From contig OX345648.1 of assembly GCA_947044365.1 (NCBI GenBank), positions 310,001 through 374,000 of the forward strand: DNA of 64,000 bases, in the 5' to 3' direction. The stretch comes from Petrosia ficiformis (Eukaryota > Porifera > Demospongiae > Haplosclerida > Petrosiidae). The position numbers were made by a program, and so were the translations under genes. The number at the start of each line of letters is the position of its first letter. The first letter of the stretch is position 1. This document shows positions 1 through 13,283 of this stretch, in pieces. The notes below the pieces were generated by a model. It was not told where the DNA came from and searched no databases. It saw nothing but the letters and a program-made list of their open reading frames with translations.

Positions 1-1
1 T

Positions 2-1270
2 GGTCACACTCCTTTGAGTGGATACAATTCATCAGGATATGACACAGAGTATCCGAGTCTCCAGGACGACCATTGTATCCCGGCTCTTGTCCCAATTATG
101 AACAGCCAATCAGATTCACTTTATAGGAATCCCGAAGACCAGCAAATGGAGGTGAAGATGGAACAGTTTAGTCCGCCATCTCAAGGAAGAGAGCGTTCAT
201 TCATACATCAACCATCGTATCCACCCAACTATAAAACAATAGGTAATGTTCGTAACAGAAGTTCCAGATTTAAGCCGTCTAACTTACAGACTCTACCTGA
301 GATACATACCATTGGTCCAACTGCAAATAACATACGAGATTACTCACATAATCCTCCAGCTTATCATCTACACGAGACTTTATCAAATGGATATTCTAAT
401 TTCATGGGTTCTCCGAGCCAGGGTATGGTATGTGGAGTGAATGACGAAACATCGTCAATTGTAAGTAGTCTAACAAGCTCAGGACATCAACCTAGTTTAA
501 GAGAAAGTGATCTCTCTAGTTCTTCACACTCCAGTTTCTCCACCTTGAGCTCTCGTTTGTCAAGCCCTTCGAGCAACCATCAAAGAGATTTCACAAAATC
601 TTCACATCAGGATCACCGATCCTTGAAACCTCCAGACCTAGTCTTGAAATCTCGATTTCAATCGTATCCATCTGTACAAATGTCTGACATTAAACACATG
701 CCTCAAAACCATTACTATCATCGCCATAGCGACGAGGTTTCCATTCGTTCTTCTCATAGTTCTCGCTACTCAGCCTCAGGAAGTGAGTACAGCGATGACT
801 ATCATACATCTCCTTCTGTCTTGGGACCTCCTCCTCTGCCAGAGCTCCACCCAACTGATTTTAATCCACGTCATCCGCTCCCATTACCTCAATCTATGCA
901 GACCGATTTTGTAACAGTGACAACACCCAATTCCCAACCCATTTCCATGGCAATGGATCAACATTCGCAATATCTCCAACCATCCTCAAGTATTAATGAT
1001 ATTCATAGCCCTGAAAGCTATTCAGATTCCTATTCTGGAGGCTCAATCCCATTACAACATTTTTGGCATTCACCTCCGTCTCAGAAAGTACCATTGCCAA
1101 TGATATTTGATACTCAGATTCGGTCAGAATCTCCTAATATGATTATAGGCAATATGTCACTGTTTTCAGACCAACTTCAACATGAAAATCTCTTGTTTGA
1201 ATCCTTATCAACGACTTCCTCTTCTTCGTTAATGGGACATACAAATTTACCTATAAGATTACCACAGTAA
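2..1270 (+). CDS. C-terminal exon of an unidentified Ser/Pro-rich protein (partial)
   Basis: An open frame runs from the left edge of the window to a TAA at 1268-1270. The frame is open upstream of the first internal codon that could start, so this is the last exon or exon part of a larger gene. The visible ~423 residues have no recognisable fold. They are rich in Ser, Pro, His, Gln and Tyr, with runs such as SSSSHSSFSTLSSRLSSPSS and repeated acidic/aromatic patches. Such a low-complexity tail is typical of the transactivation region of a transcription factor or of a scaffold protein, but no DNA-binding or catalytic motif is in view, so no function is assigned. Codon use and lack of stops over 1.27 kb support real coding. 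The next gene is convergent, on the other strand. Confidence 0.75.
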   Translation, partial: GHTPLSGYNSSGYDTEYPSLQDDHCIPALVPIMNSQSDSLYRNPEDQQMEVKMEQFSPPSQGRERSFIHQPSYPPNYKTIGNVRNRSSRFKPSNLQTLPEIHTIGPTANNIRDYSHNPPAYHLHETLSNGYSNFMGSPSQGMVCGVNDETSSIVSSLTSSGHQPSLRESDLSSSSHSSFSTLSSRLSSPSSNHQRDFTKSSHQDHRSLKPPDLVLKSRFQSYPSVQMSDIKHMPQNHYYHRHSDEVSIRSSHSSRYSASGSEYSDDYHTSPSVLGPPPLPELHPTDFNPRHPLPLPQSMQTDFVTVTTPNSQPISMAMDQHSQYLQPSSSINDIHSPESYSDSYSGGSIPLQHFWHSPPSQKVPLPMIFDTQIRSESPNMIIGNMSLFSDQLQHENLLFESLSTTSSSSLMGHTNLPIRLPQ

Positions 1271-2139
1271 AATGGAACGTATGTATATACATACATAATT
1301 TTAAGTAAATATTGTATATAATAAGATAATTCATGTACTCATATATGAATTGGTAACAATAGAATTAATTAGTTATTTAGTTATTATTAATTACTATTCC
1401 CCTAAATCGCTTATTAAAATCAATTAATTACTAGTATCCATGGTTACTGTTTTATTATGGCATTTTTAACCCTTTGTATGCTGTATTATATGTGATTTGT
1501 TTGTATTATAAATTTAATTTTATACTTATTTTATAATCTTGTGTATCATGCAATTATCTCTTGTTTTAATATTACTTTTCTAATTAAACAAAGCAGGAAG
1601 CGTGCATCGATGAATTCACTGATCATATATTCATATAACATTATGAATTTATAATTATTATTAAAAAACATAGTAAAGACACATTCCCATTCTATAATGG
1701 TATTGTGGTAATAATAGACACATTCCCATTCTATACAATAGTGATAATAATACATAATAAGACACATTCCTATTCTATAATGGTATTGTGATAATAATGT
1801 ATATACACAGTAAAGACAGATTCTATATAATGACATTGTGATAATAATACATAATAAGACACATTCCCATTCTATAATGGTATTGTGATAATAATACATA
1901 GTAATTAAGGACACATTCCCATTCTATAATAGTATTGTAATAATAATGTATATACATAGTAAAGACACATTCTATATAATGGCATTGTGATAATAATACA
2001 TAATAAGACACATTCCCATTCTATAATGGTATTGTGATAATAATACATAGTAATTAAGGACACATTCCCATTCTATAATAGTATTGTAATAATAATAAAA
2101 CATAAAATAAAACAAATTTAATTAATGAGGGGGTGGAGT
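1271..2139. repeat. Convergent intergenic region with ~50-bp tandem repeat
   Basis: This region lies between two convergent genes and holds both 3' ends. From about 1670 to 2095 it contains a degenerate tandem array of ~50-bp units built on ACACATTCCCATTCTATAAT followed by GGTATTGTGATAATAATACA. Open frames on the minus strand here are a by-product of the repeat. No further gene is seen. Confidence 0.7.
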
Positions 2140-2284
2140 TTAATACTGCACTTTCCAGCCAATTATACGAGAGTCAAAACCAGCTGAAAATAAATTGCAT
2201 TTTCCAGGTGATGTAGTCATGTGCTTGTCATGTGACCAACATACACTGTGTACCATGCGTAAATGTTCCTGCAATTAATATTAA

Positions 2285-2345
<61 letters not shown>

Positions 2346-5300
2346 TACCTTTCTATTTCTGTGTGGTAAATTAGCAAGTCTATTTCCTCCTAAATCATAT
2401 AACTTGATATGACGATTATCAAGAGGTACTGCTAGCACATGATGATCATGTGATACTGATATTCTGTGAATGATGCAATACAAAAGATCACATGATCAAT
2501 ATTATACATCATCTAGCTATAATGATATATCACATGGCTTTCATCAATGATATATTAAAAACAATACACGAGTACATGACAATCATGTGACAGTCATGTG
2601 ACACACCTATTCACTCCACAATCTTGTCGTATGGAGGCCACAGGGTATCTCATATTATGTAAATCCCAAATCTGAGAGAAGATATATATAATTATTTGTT
2701 CCATTTCTTTGTTTGTCATGCAATATCTGTTCGTCTGTTTGTACATCTATCTGTTCATTGATCATGTTTATTATCATCCATGTCCATGTCACATGTCCAT
2801 AGTACGTCACATGTCATGTCACATGATCACACACCTTCACAGTATGATCATCAGAAGCACTGATAACATTATCTTTCAGACTAAAAGCAGCTGAACTAAC
2901 ACCTCTAACAAAAGAAATAAAATCATAAACAACCAATAATTAGACGTATTGTGGTATAAGTACTTGGAATGTCCCTGAAATACATTAACAGAATGTATTA
3001 GAGGTGCCCGAAAGTCCCAAAGACGAAATGTGGTATCTTGAGACGAAGTAACTAGTAATTTCTGAGTAGGGTGAGTGCATACGTGAGTCAATTCCTCATC
3101 GTGACCTGATAATAATATAATTAATAATACATGATATCATTAATAGAACACTATCAATAAACCATGAACTATAGCCTTGGTACTTATTTTTTGACTGGAA
3201 AAAACATTTTTCCGAAACTGTTCCTAGAGTTACATAATGATGTCTTTATTATGTTTCTGCAGTATTTTTGATCAAAAATGTTGTTTGTAGGAACTGTGAG
3301 CATTTTAGTATTCTCTCGAAATTCTAATCGGACCATGAACTATAGCCTTGGTACTTTTTTTTTGACTGGAAAAAACATTTTTCCGAAACTGTTCCTAGAG
3401 TTACATAATGATGTCCTTATTATGTTTCTGCAGTATTTTTGATCAAAAATGTTGTTTGTAGGAACTGTAAGCATTTTAGTATTCTCTCGAATCTGACTAT
3501 GCATTATGCTTGTGTCAAATGAGCCCCAATATATCACTGATAATAGATGTTACTATAAATAGTTTCAGTTACCATGTATGTAGCATCATCAATGTGTGGT
3601 TACTATATATAGTAACATCATCAATGTGTAGTTACTATATATAGTAACATCATCAATGTGTGGTTACTATATATAGTAACATCATCAATGTGTGGTTACT
3701 ATATACAGTAGCATCATCAATGTGTGGTTACTATATATAGTAACATCATCAATGTGTAGTTACTGTATATAGTAACATCATCAATGTGTGGTTACTATAT
3801 ATAGTAACACATACCATCTAGTGAGTGTACTACGGTACCAGTCTGTGCATCCCAGAGAAGTGCTGAATGGTCCCATGACGCTGTGACGAGGTGCTCACCA
3901 TCACATACCCAGTCACATGACATTACTGGACCTAAGCAATACATAACATACATATATATAATTATATACATACATATACATGCCTACATACATGTATACA
4001 TACATGTATACATACATGTATACATACATACATACAAACATACATACATTCATACATACCTGTATGCTCATTCAATGATAACAATGGAACTTTTATGGTG
4101 ACGTTGTCATGGGAACCACCATCCATCCCTTCTTCATCAGACATTACAGGTTTATCATCACCTGATGAGTCCTGTCTTATACGCTATTCAGAAGAGGAGG
4201 TACACATACGATAGGATGATATGAATTATCTTACATGTCTCTCCATGATATTCATAGAATATTTCCAAACATGAGCTGAACCATCACCTGACGCTAGAAT
4301 AATAGAAAAACAACATGTATATAAACCATCTGTCTGCCCATCCATTTATCAATCTGTCAGCCCGTCCTTCCATCTGTCTTTCCATCCTATCCATCCATCC
4401 ATCCATCCATCCATCCATCCATTCATCCATCCATCCATTCATCCATCCATCCATCCATCCATCCATTCATCCATCCATCCATTCATCCATCCATCCATCC
4501 ATCCATCCATCCATCCATCCATCCATCCATCCATTCATCCATCCATCCATCCATCCATAATCACTTACCTGTACATACTAATAAGTCACTTGGATGAAAC
4601 GATATTGAATTCACTGTTTAATAAATAAAGTATAATTATTCCGATCACGTATATTATATACTCACCTGATCCAGTGTGGCCAATATATTTCAGAAGTACT
4701 GTACCATTATTAATATCCCAAATGCATGCTGTGTTATCTGTAATATAACATATATACACAGTTATATACATACATATATACATACATACATACATACATA
4801 CATACATACATACATACGTACATAAATACATACATATGTACGTACATATGTAAGTATGTACATGTACATGCGTACATTCATATGTACATGTACATATGTA
4901 CGTACATACATACATACATACGTACGTAGATACATACATACATACATACATATATACATACCAGCAGAAGCTGATCCAAGAATAGCCAGTCCATTCTTAG
5001 CACAAGAGACGTCCCAAACCCCATCTCTATGTCCATAATAAGTGAAGACATGTGAACATTCAGGAGTAAGTGGTTTCACATATGAAGCACTCTATAATAA
5101 TTAACATATTTATTATTGATCACTTAATAGTTGCTATGGAAACAATACCTTTTTTGGTAATAGTTTCTTTGTGATATTTGTACCAGCTAGTGAAGAAGAT
5201 AGAAATAGATGAATGGATGGATGAAGGGATAGATAGATACATAAATGGATAAATGGATGGATGGCTGGATGGCGGGATGATGGATGAATAGATGGATAGA

Positions 5301-6882
5301 TAGATGAATGGATGGAAAAATACAGCAATAGTCTATTATTGGTAACAGTACAATAGTTTATTATTAGTAGCAGATAATAGTCTATTATTAGTAACAGTAC
5401 AATAGTTTATTTTTAGAAACAGATAATAGAACAATAGTCTATTATTAGTAACAGTACAATAGTTTATTTTTAGAAACAGATAATAGAACAATAGTCTATT
5501 ATTAGTAACAGTACAATAGTTTATTTTTAGAAACAGATAATAGAACAATAGTCTATTATTAGTAACAGTACAATAGTTTATTTTTAGAAACAGATAATAG
5601 AACAATAGTCTATTATTAGTAACAGACAATAAGCAACAGAACAAAACTATAAATAAACTCACAAGTCCTAATTATTCTAAGAGGAGTTGAAGAGTGGTGT
5701 GCTGGTAGTTCCAATGGAGGTAGAAGATTAGGGGTATTTCCTGTACCAGTAGAAGGTGTATGAGGATAAGGAGGGTGTGTCATCTCTAAATTACTGGTAC
5801 GTTCACTAGTTATTAAGTCAAGACGATCACTCAGAGAGTCTACTTTCTCTTTTACTAGATAGATAAATATGGATGAATGAGATAGATATATGGATAGATA
5901 GAGATAAATAGATATATAGATAAATAGATAGATAAATTGATGTATTGTGTATGTGGTACTTAGTTGAGTGTAGTCATTGCTCAATACAATTAAGAATGGC
6001 TAGTTATAGTAAGTATCTACTCCTATGCACGACAAGGTATTATACAACCGATAATAGTCTAGTTAATATTTAATAATACATTACTATAATACTTTATACC
6101 TTGTAGTGATTCAATGACAGTTATGAGAGAATGCTCATGTAATGTTATTACATGGAAGACTAAATAAACACGTTAATATTAATATATATTAATTTATATT
6201 AATTTAAATGATTCGTGTTGCTTTACAATTGTTTATCTAAATTACAGGTTTGTATATACATGTATCTACATACAATAATAATAATTACTATCATATGTGA
6301 ATAATTATATTAATTGTAATTAATTAATGCAGTAGGTAGCTCAGGCTATGAATATTATTAGCTCTTGTGAGTATTTCGTACACCATGACTATAATATAAA
6401 GTTTAGTAATCTATTTTATGATAAGACTTCAGTCTATTTCAGCTGTTCAGTAGCTCACAATCTACTAAAATCTATTTTTAGTAATAATAAGACAATGAGT
6501 CTATTTTAAGTAACAATAGTAACTAATAATAGTACAATGAGTCTATTTTAAGTAACAATAGTCATTAATAATAGTACAGCGATTCTATTTTTAGTAGATG
6601 ACAATAGACTGTATTATATTTTTAGTAATAGTAATAGTTCATTTTGGTGCACATGATGATCAAAACATAATTACATTCCATTTTACATTAATAGTTATAA
6701 CATGTAAACTTACAAGCTGTATTTTCAGCATGAATGTTATCAAACTCTTTCTCAATCATGTTAAACAACTCCCATAATCTTGTCCTAGAGTCATCAGGTA
6801 TATTGCTTCCTTTCTTCTGATCAGTGGAAGGAACACTTTGAGGAGAAGATTTCTTAACGTTTTGTTTCTTCCTGAGAGACAT
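2140..6882 (-). CDS. WDR37: WD repeat-containing protein 37 homologue
   Basis: Fifteen coding exons, in transcript order: 6714-6882, 6100-6159, 5663-5854, 5149-5186, 4962-5091, 4666-4737, 4569-4613, 4235-4293, 4060-4183, 3815-3931, 2964-3105, 2835-2904, 2607-2671, 2349-2463, 2140-2268. All phases join to a 508-residue protein (human WDR37 is 494). The N-terminal segment [20 protein letters not shown] matches the WDR37 N-terminal helix. The WD repeats begin with [20 protein letters not shown] and include [20 protein letters not shown], both diagnostic of WDR37 rather than generic WD proteins. It ends [15 protein letters not shown]. Vertebrate WDR37 partners PACS1/PACS2 in ER and calcium homeostasis; that role is inferred here. 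Introns carry microsatellites and two minisatellites. The 5' end faces FYCO1 157 bp away. Confidence 0.93.
2279..2345. repeat. (ATT)n microsatellite in WDR37 last intron
   Basis: An uninterrupted ATT trinucleotide run of about 20 units fills most of the intron just upstream of the last coding exon of WDR37. Antisense translation gives poly-Asn, which is not a gene. Confidence 0.95.
3161..3500. repeat. 171-bp tandem repeat, two copies
   Basis: Two near-identical units begin at 3161 and 3332, a period of 171 bp. Each starts ACCATGAACTATAGCCTTGG and contains TTTTTGACTGGAAAAAACAT and a TTTCTGCAGTATTTTTGATC stretch. The same unit is repeated about 14 kb away in the COX7A intron. Here it lies in the WDR37 intron between exons 3815-3931 and 2964-3105. 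Confidence 0.9.
3545..3812. repeat. Minisatellite with TATATATAGTAACATCATCA unit
   Basis: About seven ~36-bp units of GGTTACTATATATAGTAACA followed by TCATCAATGTGT. The unit contains the near-palindrome GTTACTATATATAGTAAC, the core shared with several other intronic arrays in this window. Confidence 0.9.
4386..4560. repeat. (CATC)n microsatellite
   Basis: A 175-bp CATC tetranucleotide run in a WDR37 intron, open in several frames on both strands. Similar (CATA)n tracts lie at about 3950-4065 and 4745-4960. Confidence 0.95.
5334..5642. repeat. ~57-bp minisatellite in WDR37 intron
   Basis: Five or so units of AATAGTCTATTATTAGTAAC, AGTACAATAGTTTATTTTTA and GAAACAGATAATAGAAC in tandem, in the 476-nt intron between exons 5663-5854 and 5149-5186. 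A (GGAT)n tract at about 5205-5315 shares the intron. Confidence 0.88.
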
Positions 6883-7039
6883 AGTTGTAGCAGATTCTCA
6901 TATATATACACAATCTCTGCAGATTAGCAGCCACTCCCCCAACCACACCTGATTAAATCAAACCACGAGTAAGTAATACTAGTATCTTTGCAAACTAGGA
7001 GGAGCTTTCTTGTGTCTTGCAGTCAGCAAATCTATAAAT
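6883..7039. promoter_or_regulatory. Bidirectional promoter region WDR37/FYCO1
   Basis: The two start codons are head to head with only 157 bp between them, so this interval must hold both 5' leaders and core promoters. It includes CACACC-type boxes (ACTCCCCCAACCACACC, near 6930). No TATA box is clearly placed. Inferred from gene arrangement. Confidence 0.6.
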
Positions 7040-8482
7040 ATGAGCGATCTAATGAGATTTCAAGGACCTGACAGTAGCGCTGGAGGTGGTGAAGAGGTTC
7101 AGACACTGGAAAATGTCAGTGCTGAGGAACTTGTAAAGGAGTTGGAAGGTATTTTATTTAAAATGTTCTGAAATAATTAATTAATATTATATATCTCTCA
7201 GCTACTGTGGACAGGTTAAAAGTATTATATAATGAAAAGAAAGAACCTGTTAATGATAATACTATTGAACTTGCTCGTTTCTGTCGCTGCTTAGAAGCAA
7301 TTTTACGTCACCAACAAAAAGGTGGGCTGGTGATGGATGGGTGGGATGGATAGATAGAACTAAATAGATAGATAGATGTATAGACAGAGAATGGATTGAC
7401 AGATAAATGAGCTGAATCAACAAATTGATGGATAGACAGATAGATGTACATGTATGTATAGACAGATAGATGTACATGTATGTATAGACAGATGGATGTA
7501 CATGTATGTATAGACAGATAGATGTACATGTATGGATAGACAGATAGATGTACATGTATGGATAGACAGATAGATGTACATGTATGTATAGACAGATGGA
7601 TGTACATGTATGGATAGACAGATAGATGTACATGTATGTATAGACAGATGGACGGACAGATATATGAATGAATGATGTTAATTAATGTTGTAACTCGTCT
7701 TCTCACAGAGAAACTTACATTCTGGGGTGAAAGGAAAGACTATTTCCATTACCTTTCTGAAGGTCTAGGCAGTCTTAAAACCCTTGACATACCTATCAAA
7801 CGAGTCCAAGGAATGAATGAGGTTTATTATATATTAATTAGTAATATGTATATATCTACACACTGTGCTTCAATTAATTTTATATATGTAATCTTTCTTA
7901 GCTCCTCAGTGTGCAGGGTAAAGGTAGGGCTTTAATTAGAATTTGTCTGATGGATCAGTTGTTGGCTGACTGTGTACAGAATTCACTTTCAAATACGAAA
8001 AAAACAAAGTAAGATTATACTAACATTACACTTAATTGAAAGTTACTCGTTCAAAACGTATGTATGTATGTATGTATGTATGTATGTATGTATGTATGTA
8101 TGTATGTATGTATGTATGTATGTATGTATGTATGTATGTATGTATGTATGTATGTATGTATGTATGTATGTATGTATGTCGTATGTATGTATGTTTGTAT
8201 GTATGTATGTTTATATGTATGTAATTATGTATGTATGTATGTCGTATGTATGTATGTATGTATGTATGTATGTTTATATGTATGTAATTATAATAATTAT
8301 GATTATCATTTTATTAGAGATTGGTATAACTCCACTGCTCTTCTTCTCAATTCTAATTTGTCTCAAAGACTCATTAGTACTCTCTATGATCTATCAGAGG
8401 TTACGTTTGACCTCCCAATGGAGGGACTAGATCTAGATGAGACATGGCCATCATTTGTTCAGTAAGAATGCAAATAGTTCTC

Positions 8483-8527
<45 letters not shown>

Positions 8528-11500
8528 TATTTATTAATGGATGTTCTGCAATTGTTTTATTAATTGTCATCAATTCCATTATAACACAGAAAGTCTTTCA
8601 AGACAATAGAATCCTCACCATCCCGGAAGCCCAGTACAGGTGTCCCTGCATTATTGAAAGCATTAACAAATCCATCAACACGAGATGCCAAGTCATTGAA
8701 AGATGGAAACAAAACAGTGGTAGGTATATCTGTTCCTTCATTAAAGTTGATCACATTCATTATAAATTAAAAAAAATATTATCGCTATGGAAATGAAGAT
8801 AAAGCAAGTGCAATTAAAAGCTATGAATTTATAATGAGCAATTATCCATAAAAGGCGTGTTATATTAATGATTGAACCTATCAAATATGCATTCAAAGCT
8901 ATGAATTTATAATGAGCAATTATCCATAAAAGGTGTGTTATATTAATGATTACACATCAAATATGCATTGAAAGTTGTGAATTTATCATGACTTGGTGAC
9001 AACTCAACATGTTACTATTTTAGCTAACCTCTACATATTATATCCATTATCTTTCTTTCCTAACACACCTTCCAGTACCAGCTAGAACGAGCTATTGAAG
9101 AACATCCCAGTGAGATCTTTGTCAAACAAGAAATTCCATTTGATATTTCACTTGTCGGTACCCTATTCTCCGAACTAAAGACTTTATTAACAGAAGAATT
9201 CGAAGGATATTCCACTTCAGCTCTTCCCGAGCTTACAGTAACTGAGCTGGATGACATAACATCTGGATTAACTTTATTAAAAGATTACATCACAACAATG
9301 TCACATGACGTTACTAAAAATAAAAATAAAGGAAAACGAGTTGTTAGCGACTTGAAGAAGCAGTTAGCAGAGGTCGAAGGTCAGCTGAAGGAATACAAAG
9401 AGAAGGAAGAGGTACTTGAAGCAGAGATTGAGAATACTAATGTTCAATTAGCTACCTCATTAAAACAACTGGAGAATATGACAGAAGAGAAGACAAGACT
9501 CTGGAAACAAGTATTACAACATAGAGAAGAGGTATATATATACATATGTATACATGTACATGTACATGTACATCTATATGTATACATGTACATATGTACA
9601 TGTATGTGTATATGTATGTATATGTATATGAAGTTATCTATAATGTAATGTATGTATTATACTGTGTATATACACATACATGTACATACGTACATGTATG
9701 TGTATATGTATGTATTATACTGTGTATATATGCATACATGTACATATGTACATGTATGTGTATATGTATGTATTATACTGTGTATATATGCATACATGTA
9801 CATGTACATGTACATCTATATGTATACATGTACATACGTACATGTATGTGTATATGTATGTATTATTCTGTGTATATATGCATACATGTACATACATTCA
9901 TCTTTAATTAAATAGATTTCAACTCTTCAAGCACAAAATCAACAACTACAAAATACAACACAAGAATCATCAAATAACGATGAGCTAGAGTCTAAACTTG
10001 AAGACCTTCGGAAAGAATTACTTGATAATCAACAATCACTTGTTGAGATATCGTCCGCTATGAACCTCCTGAAAGAACAGCTAGTGTGTGAAGAGGAGTT
10101 GCGTTCTAATCTAGAGATATGTGTTGCAAAATTAGAAAGAGAGAAATTGAATATTGAGACAGAGATAAGAGAAGAGAGAAATAGTTATGATGAACAGATT
10201 AGCTCTTTAGGGAAGGAGAAAGATCAGTTAGTGTCTAAACTATTTGAGCAAGAATCACATATCAAAGATGTGAAAGAGGCTCATGAAATTGAGTCTAATA
10301 AGTTGAAAGAGGATCTGCTAGCGAGAGAGAAAGTCATTTTGGAGATTGAACAAGAGAGAGATGGTCTGAGGGAAGAGGTTAAGGCTATGCATGGGTTAGT
10401 AGAATCAGAAACAGCATCTCTTAAATTTCAACTTAGCACTCATAACATGGAGTTACAGCAAGCTAATGAGGTGAGAGGAAAAAGACTATGTAAGGATAGA
10501 TACTAAGACACAAGATTCTAACTTGTAACCTTAGCTTTCTCCATACACTGGGACAAGTAAACCTTGGTAGCTTCTTTAGGGATAGATGGATGAACAGATG
10601 GATGAACAGATGGATAGATGAATAGATGGATGAACGGACAGATGGATGAACAAGGGATGAACGAACAGATGGATGGATGAATAGATGGATGAACGGACAG
10701 ATGGATGAACAGATGGATGGATGAACAGATAGATGGATGAACAGATGGATGGACGAACAGATGGATGGACGGATGGACAGACAGATGAACTGATAGACGG
10801 ACAGACGGATGGACTGATGAACTGATGAACAGATGAACTGATGGACAGATGGACTGATGGACTGATGGATAGATTGATAGAAGGATGTACAGGCAAATAG
10901 ATGTTGATATAGCTTCATTTCTTCTTAAGGCACGTTCGAATACTGATACAGAAATTTCTGATCTTAAACAGAATTTGAAGGTACTCGATGAAGAACACTC
11001 AGCTTTGAAAACCAAGTTCAGTCTCAAAACCGATGAGTATGATATTTTAAAGCAACAGCTCTCTATATCAGAAACTGGGCTTCAGTCCTTACAAGAGGAC
11101 TTGCTATCTCTTAATGACCAGCTAACAGAGGTATTTGTTTGTGTGTATGCATATGTGTGTACATATACATGTATGTGTGTGTACATGTACATGTGTGATT
11201 GTGTACATCTGTGTACAAGTGCATGTGTACATGTGTGATTGTGTACATCTGTGTACAAGTGCATGTGTACATGTGTGATTGTGTACATCTGTGTACAAGT
11301 GCATGTGTACATATGTGATTGTGTACATCTGTGTACAAGTGCACGTGTACATGTGTGATTGTGTACATCTGTGTACAAGTGCACGTGTACATGTGTGATT
11401 GTGTACATCTGTGTACAAGTGCACGTGTACATGTGTGATTGTGTACATCTGTGTACAAGTGCACGTGTACATGTGTGATTGTGTACATCTGTGTACAAGT

Positions 11501-13249
11501 GCATGTGTACATGTGTGATTGTGTACATGAGAGTTTATAAGTATCTGTGTTTGTATATGTATATATATATGTATGTATGTATGTATGTACAATAAATACA
11601 TGGATTCCTATCTACTTCAATTTAATAGAAAACTCTCAATCGAGATGCAGTACGGGAAGAGTCATTACGTCTTCGTAGAGACTGGGATGATCAGAGGGAG
11701 AGAATGATAACTGAATCTCAGAGATTCAAAAAACAAATTAGTAAATTGAGTGATGAAAATGAGTACCTTCGAAAGGTACTTCAAAAACTACTTCAGTGAG
11801 TAATTACAGACAAACATTTTAATGAATGGTGTTGAATAAAGATAGATAGATAGATAGATACATAGATACATAGATAGATACATAGATACATAGATAGATA
11901 GATAGATACATAGATAGATAGATAGATACATAGATACATAGATACATAGATACATAGATAGATAGATAGATACATAGATAGATGGATATGTGATCTTTCT
12001 CATCTGCAGACAAAAGGTCAGTCTTTGGCAGCATGCTGATGAACTTGAACAAGAGCAAGTATCAAAAGGAATTTGGATAGATAGTAAAGAGGTCACTGAT
12101 TGTATGGGATGTGATGCTCTCTTCTCTATGTTCAATAGGAAGGTATGTATGTATGTATGTATGTATGTATGTATGTATGTATGTATGTATGTATGTATGT
12201 ATGTATGTATGCATGTATGCATGCATGCATGTATGCATGTATGTATGTATGTGTGTATGTATGTATGTATGTATGTATGTATGTATATATGTATGTATGT
12301 ATGTATGTATTTATATAGCATCATTGTCGATCATGTGGTAAAGTGTTTTGTGGACTTTGTTGTAGTCATCGAATTCAACTTCCATCGAATCGGTTAGTTA
12401 AATCATTAATTATGATAATAATAGTTATTATAATAAATCCTATCTCTCTTTGCCGTCTTTCTATTTAACAACCAGTGATCCTGTGAGAGTATGTAAAACA
12501 TGTAATGATAAAATATTATCATTAAGAGTACCTCAAGCATCAGCTTTAGTGAACACACTTGACGAAGAACCTTCTAATCCTGAAACCTCAGACTCACGCC
12601 AATCGGAACTAATTAACACATTCCCGGGAGGTGTGTCCTTATCTGATAGCAGTACGTTACACCTCTCACCTTTGGATGGTTCTGATGAATCCCTATTACA
12701 ACATGTCCGAGAACTTGTGAAAACCCCAAGAAATATAAGCGAAAGAGTGTCATTAGAAAACTCTGTTGAGTACAGTGTTGATCCAGTGCTGTCAAATACT
12801 AATATCACATACACAATGACATCCACAACAACAAGTTCATCTCAAATAACAGACCCAGATGATGAGTTTTGTGTCATAGAGGCTACGCCAAGAAATGAAG
12901 TTTTTCCTGTTGGTGTCGATTCTCCTGGAGATCCACATTTAGATGTTAGTGCCTTAAGAGCCAAATTAGCCACTCTAGAAACCAGTACAACCCCTATGAG
13001 TAATGGAACTGATAACAGACTGTCATCTAAACCTGGTACTCCACTTGACTCTGATGTTCAGGAAATGGAAGAGATGGAAGTTGCTGGAGGAGCAAGTCAT
13101 CATGTTAAAATATTGGTTAACACACCTAGGACTGTAGTAGCATGGCAGTTCAGTTCACAACCTAAAGGGCTAGCTGTGGGTTTAAACTATCAAGAACAAG
13201 AGGGAGATAAGATAATAGTTGAGGTGAAATGACAAACAGACTAACCGAC

Positions 13250-13283
<34 letters not shown>

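Noticed and set aside
4315..4560. Open reading frames of Ile-His-Pro-Ser repeats on both strands
   Set aside because: Pure CATC microsatellite inside a WDR37 intron; openness follows from the repeat lacking stop codons.
8036..8465. Met-Tyr-Val-Cys repeat ORFs
   Set aside because: (ATGT)n tract running into the next real FYCO1 exon; only 8318-8461 is coding, as part of FYCO1.
11140..11530. CRISPR-like regular repeat
   Set aside because: Units are contiguous with no unique spacers, in an animal intron.
11082..11601. Three overlapping minus-strand ORFs of 130-160 codons
   Set aside because: They read the 40-bp tandem array in FYCO1 intron 9; composition and antisense position argue against a gene.
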